From Usnea hakonensis (lineage: Eukaryota > Ascomycota > Lecanoromycetes > Lecanorales > Parmeliaceae), in assembly GCA_013423325.1 (NCBI GenBank), contig BLJB01000138.1:62001-126000 (forward strand): 64,000 nucleotides of DNA, written 5' to 3'. Below are positions 1 through 10,510 of the stretch, in pieces. Position 1 is the first letter of the stretch, and each line of letters opens with the position of its first letter. The position numbers and the translations under genes are program-made. The notes below the pieces were generated by a model. It did not search any database, was not told the origin of the DNA, and was given only the letters and a program-made list of their open reading frames with translations.

Positions 1-708
1 CCTTGGTGCTATCTCTCTAGATGGGTCGCCGTAGGATAGCTGTCGGCTCGGAACCTTAAAATGCACTCCTTGATCGGGTTTGTTGTAACAATTTGTGGGT
101 GCATAGTAAATATACCTGGATGATTTCTCGCTAGGGACTGTTTCGTTGGCATCGAGGTGTTTGATGTCCTTTTTCGCATTTGGATCTATATGACTGGTGA
201 CGAGCCTTTGAGTGTATTCGAAAGGTGACCGCAGAGCCTTTGGACGGTCAGGATTGAGCTGATCGCCAGGGAATTCTGCAGGCGCCGCTCGTTCTGGGGA
301 TACGGTCTCTGAATCAAAGGAATCTAGGAATGGCCGTGATAAGCGGGTCGTATTAGCAATGTCATATGATGATGGAGGGTCAGGTAACGGTGCTGTCGTT
401 GGACCTTTCAACCGTTTCGCTGAAGAGATTCCAGAGGAGGCCCTTGGATGAGCTTCCAGATCTCCAAATCTTTCCGAAGTGAGAGATTGATTTGACCTTT
501 TCTGTGGCAAGGTCCATAGAAGATGTGGAGATTGGGAACAGCTTCGTTCCTTTACAACAGCTGATGGATTCTGTCCAGTGCTACTAGGTCTGCCATTCAT
601 GCCAGTCGGGAAATCAACTTGGAATGCGTACAATCCTTGTTGATTTGTCAACAAAGTGTGAGATGATGCTGTAGAATTGCACCCTCTAGAAATGCGCTGA
701 ACGTCCAT
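1..708 (-). CDS. Hypothetical protein, N-terminal part (truncated by window edge)
   Basis: An open frame starts at an ATG at 708 and runs without a stop for 236 codons to the left edge, so the gene is partial and its C-terminus lies outside. The visible part is rich in Ser, Pro, Thr and charged residues, with no transmembrane segment and no domain I recognise. It reads as a mostly disordered regulatory-type fungal protein. No intron is needed to keep the frame open. The start is the first ATG after a T-rich stretch with an in-frame stop just upstream. Function unknown; the main support is the long open frame. Confidence 0.5.
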   Translation of the reverse strand, partial: MDVQRISRGCNSTASSHTLLTNQQGLYAFQVDFPTGMNGRPSSTGQNPSAVVKERSCSQSPHLLWTLPQKRSNQSLTSERFGDLEAHPRASSGISSAKRLKGPTTAPLPDPPSSYDIANTTRLSRPFLDSFDSETVSPERAAPAEFPGDQLNPDRPKALRSPFEYTQRLVTSHIDPNAKKDIKHLDANETVPSEKSSRYIYYAPTNCYNKPDQGVHFKVPSRQLSYGDPSREIAPR

Positions 709-1045
709 TATTTTTTAACCAAAGAACTTTGCGGATGAGAACAATGACATGGTGGGAATGAGACATCATCGAAATATAAGAGCATACCCTTTCGCCCTTG
801 AGACTTGATCGACTGGAAAGGGGACTCCGAGTCGCAGGAAACTTCGTACCAGAGGAACGCAACCCTCGCGTTGTGTAGGCACGAGGAAAGTTGTAGTGTC
901 ATGTAAGGTATATAACTCAAGGAGCGAACTGCGCCCCTTGCAGCCCAGCTGACCGCAAGGGAAACTATCACACTTCTTATGTGCGCGACGTAAACTATTG
1001 GCTTCTAAATCAAAGGCCAAGTGCAGGTCACAGGTCTGACAGCAG
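709..1045. other. Intergenic, no gene seen
   Basis: This spacer lies between the start of the edge-truncated ORF and the stop of the M20 hydrolase. It should hold the promoter of the left gene and the terminator region of the hydrolase. Two short overlapping minus-strand frames of 84-87 codons have no family resemblance. Confidence 0.5.
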
Positions 1046-2453
1046 CTACAGAGGCCTGCGCAAAAAGGTCAAAGCTGCCACACACAGAGCTTCATAGCCT
1101 ATCCTCAACGTAGGCTCTACTGCAGGTCCGAAATAAGCCGAGTGATTGGCCGGTACGTCCTCGAAAAGTCTGCCACGTTTTTCGGCGCGATCCCACAATT
1201 CTTGGTCAATGCCTCCAAAAAACCAGAAGTTGTAAGGCTTTCCTATACTTGACGCCAAGATCGAAACGTCTTCGCTGCCATTGATGGGAGGCTGCTCAGG
1301 GTCGAAGTCTTCCTTGAAGAATTTGATGAAGGAGGAATTGAGGCGGCTAGCGATGCTATCGTCATTGATAGTGAGCGGAAACCGTGTTGTTGATTCGATA
1401 AGCGGTGCCTTCGGTGAATTGCTCGCTTCACATTCTGCTCTGACGATTCGTCGCATGGCAGCCAGCACTCTCTCCCTCGTATGTGAAGACGTGGTCCTGA
1501 TGTTGACTCTTAGAATGGCTTGATCTGCAATTACGTTTTCCGTTGACCCTGCCTGCACACTACCCACTGTCACCACTGCCATTTCCGAGGGGTCTACCTC
1601 TAATGCAGAATCTCAGTATGTCTCAGGATGCAATGAAAGGAACAGTAGAGACGATGTCCGTACCACGACTAACAATGCTTTGTAAACGGAGTACGACGTT
1701 CGATGCCAGTACTACTGGGTCAACAGAGCGATGTGGCATGGACCCGTGACCTCCCCTTCCATAGACCGTGATCTTGAAGCTGTCCGCTGCGCCCATTATC
1801 ACCCCTTTCCGATTGCCAACATGCCCCGCACGAAAAGGCAAAACATGTTGTCCAAGAACATAATCAGGAATTGGAATCTTGTCGTACAGACCGTCGTCCA
1901 CCATGGCCTGGGCGCCTGCTCCTCTTTCTTCATTCGGCTGAAACAAGACAATTAAAGTGCCGCTCCAAGTATGTTTGATACGGGCCAAGTGCTCGGCCGC
2001 TGCAAGTAGGCATGTTACATGCATGTCATGCCCACAGGCATGCATGACTGGTTTCTCAACTCCATCAGCTACGTCTTTCATGGTGACCTTTGACGCGTAG
2101 GGTAGACCGGTTAATTCGAGGACTGGAAGTGCGTCCATATCAGCGCGTAGAAGGACAGTGGGGCCTGAGCCATTTTTGAGAACACCGATAACTCCATGTC
2201 CTCCAATTGATGTACAAAGCTCATATCCTCCCTCGAAAGATTTGAGACGCGAAGCTATAATTGAAGCTGTCTCACGTTCTTGAAGTGACAGCTCGGGATG
2301 AGAGTGCAGATGTTTGTAGAGCACTTCATAGTCAGCAAGATCTGGTTTGCCAGACGACAGGTCGACGAGTGGTTGCTCTGCCATAATTTGGCAAGAGACA
2401 GCCAAAATAAGAATCAAGCTGTGCGGAAGGAGAATCAACCAGTCGCAGAGCAT
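1046..2453 (-). CDS. M20-family metallo-amidohydrolase (hippurate/IAA-amino-acid hydrolase type)
   Basis: Two exons, 1664-2453 and 1046-1599. The 64-nt intron 1600-1663 (GTACGG...TTAG, branch CTGAGAC) restores the family's typical SREVDPSEMAVVTVG junction. M20 amidohydrolases remove acyl groups from amino acids or related amides using a two-metal centre. Visible metal and catalytic motifs are LRADMDALP, HACGHDMH, NEERGAGA, GQHV and GRGGHGSMPH (dimerisation domain), with HSAYFGP near the C-terminus. The start is uncertain. The ATG at 2453 gives a very hydrophobic N-terminus resembling a signal peptide or anchor, an in-frame ATG at 2384 gives the usual cytosolic form, and a further ATG exists at 2525. 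Substrate cannot be told from sequence. Confidence 0.88.
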
Positions 2454-2824
2454 CTTTATAAGCTTAGGTAAGCTTCGTGCGGCGTCGGCCCCGCTGCGGG
2501 ACAATTCCGTCTGCCTTCCTAACAACCTTAGGCCAAGATGGTTGGCGGGCGATCATCATGTAAGATTACTACATTCTCTGCAGTTGAAGCGCTCCTCCAT
2601 CTTCCTTTGATATCGCATGTAAATCGGGACAGCAAATCTTCCAAAATGACGAAAAATGAGACAAGGATCACAATCTAGCTCCGTGCATTGAAATTCACCA
2701 TAGGCAAAAGTCGGGGAAGCATAAAGAGGACGACAGAAGAAAAAGAAAAGAAAAGATCAGAGTCTACTTATCGTAACGCAATCATCGGCATGAGTAAACA
2801 TGAGAGGACTTTATGCATGTGCAA
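2454..2824. other. Intergenic, promoter side of the M20 gene
   Basis: This spacer holds the hydrolase upstream region and the 3' region of the Vma22 gene. A purine-rich AAAAGAAAAG run lies near 2739-2755. No supported gene. Confidence 0.4.
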
Positions 2825-3541
2825 CTAACTAGCTTTTCGCAATCTTTTCCGGGTCCGTCTTACCTCTATCTCTAGTTCTTTCATCTCTCTCGAAACGGTT
2901 GCCAATGCCGGGATAACATCAGTCACAGCTTCCTTAAAATTCCCCTGCGAAGACCTCAGGGCTGGTGGAACCAGGATCCCAAACCATTTCAGAGGATCCC
3001 CAGTCCCTTTTGATACAGTCTCAGTGTCCTCGACAACGGATTGAGAGTCGTTGGTCGTTGCTGAAGTCTTGGCCGTGTCGACCTCATCATTATCATCAAT
3101 CGCCATGACAGATTCCTGATCTCCACGCTGTATAGTGGAGAAAGATGGCGTTGATTGACTGAGAGCCGTACCGGAATTAGCATTCTATATACACCACATA
3201 CCGCGGTATGGTAAGATCCGGGCATCGTACACACGAATGAATGCTTTCATCCTATTATCGTAATGATCTCGGCCGTAGCGAGCACGATTCGGGTTTGAAA
3301 AGTTGGCTTGAGCAAGCGACAGATAACCCTGTGCAAATTCAGAATGAGTACAATTAGGCTCCAAATCATTGATCATTACCCTAGCAAGGAGTCGAGCGAG
3401 CGATTGCTGGAGTGTTCGGTACTGATCCAGAGATTGGAGATAGCGCTCAAGAAGATCGTCGAGGGAGCGAACTAATATCTCCTTGCCTTCCACTTGCTTG
3501 ATTGGGAGAACTGTTTTGGACTGATGGATTTCTGCCATCAC
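2825..3541 (-). CDS. VMA22: V-ATPase assembly factor Vma22 (CCDC115-like)
   Basis: Two exons, 3231-3541 and 2825-3158, encode about 214 aa. The diagnostic C-terminal block WFGILVPPALR, followed by an ALATVSREMKELE helix, matches the Vma22/CCDC115 family. These ER proteins act with Vma12 and Vma21 to assemble the Vo sector of the vacuolar ATPase. The N-terminus is a helical coiled coil (LDDLLERYLQSLDQYRTLQ) as expected. The intron 3159-3230 (GTACGA donor, CTCAG acceptor) was chosen because it keeps phase and removes a tail unlike the family; another donor at 3209 (GTATGT) gives the wrong phase. The linker between the blocks is acidic and disordered. Confidence 0.82.
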
Positions 3542-3965
3542 TCAGTCCAAACACTCCAGAGGTTTTAAACTTAACGCCGTAAAGACTGAGCAAGGGGAAA
3601 TATTTCATTTGGTAGAGTCACAAGGTACCTACTTAGGTGTAAAAGTAATTATAGCACTCCGAGGTCCTCTAGCGGTACACGGTATCATTCAGAAGCGCGG
3701 TTTTAGCGTGATAAAATACAGTTTCATACATGACGCCCTTCGACATAGGTTGGTACGTAGAGACTATTGTTACCTATCACCGCATGCTCCTCCTTCTTTG
3801 AATTTACGGCGACCATGCAGGAAAGACTTGTACAAACCAAGCTATTACACAGAGTCACTACTGATAGTCACGAGTTGGTGGCGATAGCGCGAGCGAGAGA
3901 AGACATAGTATACCGAGACAAAGGCAACCTGATGCAGCGATTACGTCTACACTCGACGTCTCAAG
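3542..3965. other. Intergenic, no gene seen
   Basis: This is a spacer between Vma22 and the 3' end of the DUF6536 pseudogene. Plus-strand frames of about 90 codons here are antisense to the pseudogene tail or have no family resemblance. Confidence 0.4.
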
Positions 3966-6620
3966 TTATGCAAAGCGATCCGCATGGGCTTCTATTTGAG
4001 CTCTTTCCTTCCTTAAAGCATCCCAAGCAGTTGTGAAAGCACAATGGCCGACCTTATCGTCTACCTTGACGACCCCTCACTGGACTGGCAATATGGAGCC
4101 GCGGTCTCTGTCTTTCGACAGCACATGACATGCTACGCTGATAGCACGGCTGTTACTGGACACGAGAGGCATTTCGGCGTCGAACTTGCGAAACCCGATA
4201 CCCAATAGACCCAGAACTAGACAGATACCGACAAGGATAGCTGAGAAAAGCGTCAGTAGCATTCTCCACACTGTTTGAGCACCTCCCACTTACTGACGAA
4301 TAGAGCGACAGGACTGTAGCCGCAGGTGGAGAATGAACTGTCAACATAAACTTTGCCGTTTATGAAGAAGGTGGTAATGCGAGCAAGGGATAGACTCCGA
4401 GACACTAGCCAATGCATAATAGCAGAGGTAGTGTACAATGGAATTCCATATCTCAATGGCAGAGATATAAAATAAGATCCTCTCTGGATTCCAAGTGGTT
4501 CCGAAACTCTAAGTGGCTTCCGCAAAGATTTCATTCTGCTGAACTCGCGCTGTACCAGAAAAGAGCTTATCATCGCATTGTAGAAAAGATAGAGAATTGA
4601 AAGGATAAACTGTGGTAGGTTCGCCCACGAGTACGTTAGCAATCGATCCAGCTGGATCATCTCGTGGAAGTCCGATGTGAATGAAGGTGAAAGGGGACAG
4701 AGCTCCAAAGTCCAGGTTCCATAGACTGGGAAAAATTCGTGAAATGTTTCGTATAGACAGTGAGACGACCGCCAGCGCTAGTAAACCACTTGCAATGGCC
4801 AGTACAAGTACACATCTGTGTTAGCATTCCTTAGCTTAACGAAGCCCTTGAATCAATTAGAGTTTTACTTACAAGAACAGCAAGACGACCCATCGGTTCA
4901 AGCTCGCTGCTGACTTCCAATACAAAGCCTGCGGTTTCCATTCCCTGGGCTCTGTAATTGGTTTGGCGAGTAAACGACTACGAAACCTCAAGTCTCGCTT
5001 TCTCCTAAAGTCATGTCTTGTCGCTAGGTACATAGCCATTGTCGTGCTGTCTGGATCTTGCATGAATGATGCAATTGCATCACCAAGCGTGTATAGAACC
5101 GCGTCTTCTTTGCTACGCTGTGCAATCGGTACTTTATGTGCATCCCGTAGTCGCGAATACTAGACACTGAACATCACACATGTCTTGACAGTGTTGATGA
5201 TGCAGATGACTAACATTATACCCGGTGCGTATTCAAAACGACAACGCTCTGCAGTTGCAGCAGGTGGTTGCACTAGGTAGTATGAGGCGTTTAATATCCT
5301 GGACCGAGATACCATGTATCAATTGGAAAGGTCTTAGGCTGTCGAGTTCGAGCCGCTGTATTGACATTTGTACCATTTGCCGTCGCCCATTGATTTCTTG
5401 CCCAATCGTCCGAGTTTGGCACAATCGATGCAAATATAAGTAGCGTATCATCCACTTGGCCCCGTACAGACTGATTATTAGTGACAATATTCACATTCCC
5501 GAGAGCGGCGCAGTAATCATTATAGATCTCGAAGCACCTCGAAATGCTTGTATTCTTATACGAGCTGGTTCTATTGGCTTGCATAGCCCGGATCGTTTCT
5601 GCTGCTGTCATAATTGGGATTTTCCATCCAAATTCAGACGAGTTGTTGATGACCCAGCTTAAACCCGGATCTTTCAATTCTCATTGTCCTGCAGCCGTCA
5701 GGTTCCATTTTCCCCCAGACAGAAAGGCATCATTTTACAACAGCGACAGTATAGTCGCTCGACGCCAGCGACGAGAACACTGCAGAATTATATCTGAGTA
5801 TGATTGCTACTAGTACAGCACGACCTCCATGACGAAGTGGTCACATACATTAGGTGGACTGGCAGCGAACTTAGAGCTAGGAGCAGCCACGACAAACGTC
5901 TCCAATTGCCAATGTACGTCAGGTTTCGCAGACTTGGCACCCCAATATCTAGCCAATCTTCAGCATTGTGAGCTTCGTCGATGTTCTTACGTGTAGGAGC
6001 GGCTTAGAGCTGCATGCAGTAGTTAAGAGGCCATCAGCATGCCAGTACTCAACACATTGATGAGCGGATGCAACATAGGTGAAGTCGCTTGACGAAGGCA
6101 CAGCTACCCTGGTAAATAGTTGCCACCCCGTGAGGGTACGCGTAATGCGTTATTCCCCATAAAGTCAATGCAAAGTTCACCAAAAGAATGGCTCACACGA
6201 GACCGATATGCAGTAACAAAGCCCTGCTTCTTTTCGAGACCAGATCCGCCAGCTCTTATTCTCGTCATCCTCAATCTGTGGGAACCAATGCTCGAGCTGC
6301 TCTTTCCTTGCAAAACCAGTCGCAATGAACGAAGGGCTGTCTTAAAACTTTTCATGGGCGCAATTCAGCGGGTCGACAGGTGATGAATTGATCGAGCTCC
6401 GTCCCAGCTTCTGTATCTGGTCTTCATATGTGTTGGTTGAAATCGTATCAGTGGCGATCAACTTAACTTTACCGTCAGAATTGGTCGATTGGCGGGAAGG
6501 ACGTGTAGTCTCGGGGCCTCTCGAAGCAGATTCGGCAACCTCGTCGGATGCTTGGGTAACAGATTCCCTTTGGGCCTCCTGCCGCTGGTTCTTGGTCGTC
6601 CTTCTCGTTATGCAGTTCAA
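3966..6620 (-). pseudogene. Decayed DUF6536-type polytopic membrane protein
   Basis: Reading the minus strand and switching frames recovers nearly a whole fungal DUF6536 protein: a first membrane segment (AILLVNFALTLWGI), the INVLST and NYCMQ blocks, APTRKNIDEAHN, WLDIGVPSLRNL, DPGLSWVINNSS, YTLGDAIASF, then the C-terminal membrane half with YLFYNAM, IMHWLVSRS and GLLGIGFRKF, and a cytosolic tail ending at a TAA at 3966. The frame is broken many times. Stops lie at 6193-6195 (TGA), 6004-6006 (TAA), 5681-5683 (TGA), 5160-5162 (TAG) and 4077-4079 (TGA). Frameshifts lie near 6078, 6025, 5735 and 5270-5300. At least two spliceosomal introns still look intact. The N-terminal boundary is approximate. 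The family's molecular role is unknown. Confidence 0.85.
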
Positions 6621-7739
6621 TGTTCAACTAGCGATCGACCACATCCTGAATGCATGTGCTCGAAGCCTGGTGGTGAAGATGGCTGGCCCATACTATATAA
6701 GAGGCATTTGAGGCAGAGCGCTTGCTCCGCGGCGCATACAAGGGACATTTGAGGCTGAGTCATTGTTCTGCGGCCCTTACCAGGGGGATTTGAGGCTTAA
6801 GGTAGTTCTTGTTCTTCGGCCAGACTCGAACGGGCTAAAGTAGCTGCAGATTCAATGTGACCTGACTTTTATGGTAATAATTTTCAAATTTGAAAAGCTC
6901 AATGGAAACTTCAATGTCACATTGATTGTTCCCGGGTAGCATATGCTAGCTTGCTGTCCGCATAAGGTAGTTGAGGTGGCGGTAGTGGTGAACAGTGCGT
7001 TGGCTGAAGCTGAATGATGAACGAAAGCCCAAGATCAAACCTCAAGTTTCATCGTCATTGAATCCCTTCCCTTGCACCTTACCTACAGGTACGGAGGGAG
7101 AGTCCAATGGCTGCGACGCAGCTACTTGACAGGGGACCGTCACCCCAGATCAAAGAAATTTCTCTCACCCGCATTGATATCACGGTAACACCCCGAATTT
7201 GGGGGGCGATATTCAAACTACCCTGACCCAATCCCCCCAACACTAAAGAAGGACCTTTATACACTAACACAATATGGTGTACGACTTGAAATGAATATGC
7301 AATCTGATTAGAAAAGGCAATAGTGATGAGGCAATAGGGTTTAACCCCTGTAGCCTACCTTAGGTACCTTAGCTACCTACCTAAGGATCTCGGCTTTGGC
7401 CCTCATAACAGTGCACGGGAAAGGGTTTCTTTCAGTGTCGGGGACTGTCCCGAGTCAAGCTGCGTCACACTGTCTTTACTGCGGCTCAGGACAGACTTCC
7501 CGCAGTCTCACGAGCTATAGACAAATACAGTACGATGTGGAGTACGTACTGTATATTATACGAGCGGAGCGAGTAGGGTGGTGGGGCTATAGTTAGCGTC
7601 TACAGCATAGGTACCTACATCGAATGCGCTAGCCAAATGACGGCTCAGATTCAATCCAAGAGGTCATACCTAAGCATCATCCACAACCGCCATTATTGCT
7701 CGGGTTTGGCGAATTGGACAATCAAGTAACAGCGGCGAT
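6621..7739. other. Gene-free spacer with tandem repeat
   Basis: This 1.1-kb stretch between the pseudogene and the next gene carries the 41-bp tandem repeat at 6701-6822 and a short TACCTTAGGTACCTTAG-like palindromic patch near 7360-7386. It should include the promoter of the 607-aa gene. No supported coding sequence; the frames here are short and unlike any family. Confidence 0.5.
6701..6822. repeat. 41-bp degenerate tandem repeat, three units
   Basis: The core ATTTGAGGC recurs at about 6706, 6747 and 6788, exactly 41 bp apart. Each is followed by a diverged GCTCCGCGGC / GTTCTGCGGC / GTTCTTCGGC segment. The third unit is the most degraded. It lies just outside the 5' end of the DUF6536 pseudogene. 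Confidence 0.7.
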
Positions 7740-9563
7740 ATGCTTTTTTACAGACTGCACTTATCGAGGCTACTGTCATCTAGTCGCCCATTGCGACCAC
7801 CGAGGTACCCGAAACCGCTCGCTGGATCTCGCCTCTTCACTCAGAATTCCCAATTACTCCTCATATCTGGTGCCTCTCCGCGACCGCAACTACCCTTTCT
7901 TCACCCTGCTACCGGTAATCGATATCCTTCAGTAACACGAAATCAATTTCAGATCCAATTGTACCGCCTCATAACCACAGAAACAAAGCGATACTTCAGA
8001 GATCAGTTATGGATTGGCGTCAGATATTCTGCGTACACCCTGGCAGCCTGGGTGCTACTGAGTGTGATGGTATTTGGGGTTCAGAGCGAAATGCTGGAAC
8101 GCTGCTTTCCTTCGCCTCGAGAATGGACGATGATAAGTCGATTCACGTATTGCAATGCCAGTAGTAAGGCATATCCGGATCCAAATGGGACAACCCTCGC
8201 AGATTGGGGAAGCGCAGGCCAGCGGTATCTCCAAGTACTCAAGCGTCTTGAGGATCCATCATTAGATGGCCAAGATCTCAAGCCCATATCGAAAGAGGAA
8301 GGAGACACTTGTGTTGCTGGGCTTCGTAGAGCTGGACTAGACGTCTCCCATAAGTCGGAACCATGGAGACGTGGCTACTACGCTTGTTTGATGGGTGCGG
8401 CAAAAGCCTCCGAAAACAGAGCCGGCTGGGTTTGTGATACCACAAGAAAGATAACCTTCCCACCAGAAGTCGTCATCGGGCCCTCGAATCCACGTCCGAA
8501 GCCAGTACCTTACGGAGCGCAGCCCGCTCCTCTTGAAGAAAATTGTGTTCCAGCCTCTGAACCAGCGGAGACTTACTATATGAAGATTCTCACTACCCAA
8601 GGATTCAATTCACGCCAGCGTCTTGATGCCGCGTTAGCTTATGCTGATTGGCTCGACTTCCAAGGCCTTTCTTCGACGGCTGAGGAGGTGTACGATTGGG
8701 GTCTTGATATTGCAACTGGGGCGCTACCAGTGGGAGTCGACAATGTTGTAGATATCAAGTCTGGGGTGATCGACCAAGGAGCCACTTATATAACCTCGAA
8801 TATACTGCTTGCAACGACGTCGCTAGCTTTTCACCACGCCCGTAACAACAACATTGCGGCGGCTCTGCCTATATACCTGTCTGTTTTAAGAGCAAGGAGA
8901 CAGCTCCTAGTCCCTCCATCAGAGGACGAAGCACAGTCTACTCCGCCTGAGGCATCAACGAGCCTCCCAGTATTCTCATTTCTCCGATCGATGCTTGTCC
9001 CACCACCATACCCCCCTGCGCCATCTACAGGAGATGAGATCCCCTTCCGGACGCCGGCTGCGATATGCCAGGAAGCGGGTGTAATGGCTCATATTGGCGA
9101 AATTATGTTTGCCTCATCCTCTGCGAGCTCGTCCACTACGGCCTCGTCTAATACTCCTAAAGGATCCACTTTTTCATCCGAATCCGCCGCCGATCGGTTG
9201 AAGATTCAACGGTCCGGTTTGGGCTGGACTCGTGACGCTGTAGATTTGGCTGAAGCCACCATCAAATCAGCACCCAAAGATGATGAAGACGGCCGAGAAA
9301 AGTGCTCTGAATGCCTCACAGTCGGCATGAACAATTGGTCAACAATGGTAGCAGAATTGCTGAAAGATGAGCGACAACCCAAGGCACAAAAGCTGCCAAA
9401 GGCTAGTGGTAACTGGCTCTGGAGTTCTTCTGCAGCGGTCGAAGACGAAGGATTGTGGGAGCGTGAGTCTGAGGTGGTAGACGAGAGACTCGAGAATGTA
9501 CGAAGGTTACTAAGCAAAGAAGCCGACAGAAAGGCAAGCAAGGGTCGCTTTGCCATGTATTAA
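7740..9563 (+). CDS. Conserved fungal protein, probably mitochondrial, single membrane segment
   Basis: A single 607-codon frame. The first ~80 residues are rich in Arg, Ser and Leu and lack acidic residues, like a mitochondrial presequence. One hydrophobic span lies at about residues 95-116, followed by a long soluble region with a FPSPREW motif. Helical repeat-like segments rich in Ala and Leu at about 290-370 resemble TPR helices. A low-complexity Ser/Thr stretch sits around 460-485. The family is widespread in Pezizomycotina; database labels such as maltose permease do not fit because only one membrane segment is visible. The likely location is the mitochondrial inner membrane, which is inference. 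The start is the first in-frame ATG. Confidence 0.75.
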   Translation: MLFYRLHLSRLLSSSRPLRPPRYPKPLAGSRLFTQNSQLLLISGASPRPQLPFLHPATGNRYPSVTRNQFQIQLYRLITTETKRYFRDQLWIGVRYSAYTLAAWVLLSVMVFGVQSEMLERCFPSPREWTMISRFTYCNASSKAYPDPNGTTLADWGSAGQRYLQVLKRLEDPSLDGQDLKPISKEEGDTCVAGLRRAGLDVSHKSEPWRRGYYACLMGAAKASENRAGWVCDTTRKITFPPEVVIGPSNPRPKPVPYGAQPAPLEENCVPASEPAETYYMKILTTQGFNSRQRLDAALAYADWLDFQGLSSTAEEVYDWGLDIATGALPVGVDNVVDIKSGVIDQGATYITSNILLATTSLAFHHARNNNIAAALPIYLSVLRARRQLLVPPSEDEAQSTPPEASTSLPVFSFLRSMLVPPPYPPAPSTGDEIPFRTPAAICQEAGVMAHIGEIMFASSSASSSTTASSNTPKGSTFSSESAADRLKIQRSGLGWTRDAVDLAEATIKSAPKDDEDGREKCSECLTVGMNNWSTMVAELLKDERQPKAQKLPKASGNWLWSSSAAVEDEGLWERESEVVDERLENVRRLLSKEADRKASKGRFAMY

Positions 9564-10510
9564 AAACATGTCATGGTTGCACGGCAACTCGACGAAAGAC
9601 CGGCATGGGAAGTTTTATGCACTCGGCCTAGATCGCGCGCAGCATCTCTGGCGATGAGTAAGTACTCAATGGGACACTGATACACCTGATGATCGCGAGG
9701 CTTTGCTTTTGGATGTCATTCCCAGATAGGTGTCCTACTGTCGCTGGATTGTTGCCGCAGAATGAGCGTTGACTGATGGGCACTTCGTGCTAAACAAACT
9801 GCGCGGTCCCTGCACTTCATTCGGCATCGTTCCGCCGTCAGGGCGGCACTATCTTGGACATCGAATCGACTCGGAGCATTATTGAACATGAAGGCGGATG
9901 GATGGTCAAAGGTCTGACGACGGCGGCTTGTCAAGAGTCCTGCGGGACTCTTGGAACGGAGCGTCGAGACTTCTTTGAATACCAGTATTTCGGTGTGAGA
10001 CTCAGCGGCTTGAGGTTGGCGTACTCTAGCCAAGATCAACGCGGGGACTCTTGTCTTATGGAGAATTTAGACCCTCATCAACCGCCTTCTCGGACGCTGA
10101 TCGAACCGCAGGCTCGACCATTGTCTCGAAGGGCTTGTGAGCGTTGCACCACATCAAGCAGGCCAGGAATGCTGGACCGCCGCTGCGCTTCTCTCGCCAA
10201 AGTGGCTCCCTGAGACTTTTTTTGATTTTTGGCAAAGCACTGACGAGAAAAAGGCACATCATGGTTGGGATGCTGTACTTCGAACGCTGCGAGCTAGCCG
10301 GGTTGTGGTGCTCTCTCACTGGAGACAGGTAATAATGAAAGATAGAGGACGGAGAGATTTAGATTGTCATTTAGATTGTCATGGTTTCATGTGCAAAGGT
10401 ATTGCACTTTGAGAATCGACTTGTAGACTTTTGTACGCAGTCAGCTCAATGCAAGCAAATATCTACTCTATAGGTTCTAAAATCAACGTCACCATCCATG
10501 TCCCGAATTT
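9564..10510. other. Intergenic, possible relic
   Basis: No supported gene. A plus-strand frame from about 9840 to 10213 has a stretch (RSIIEHEGGWMVKGL, TAACQESC, YQYFGV) that faintly recalls a WSC cysteine domain, but it then loses the expected cysteines. The remainder is the 3' flanks of two convergent genes (the 607-aa gene and MET3). Confidence 0.35.

Noticed and set aside
3609..4036. Two overlapping plus-strand frames of about 90 codons
   Set aside because: Partly antisense to the C-terminal tail of the DUF6536 pseudogene, with no family features.
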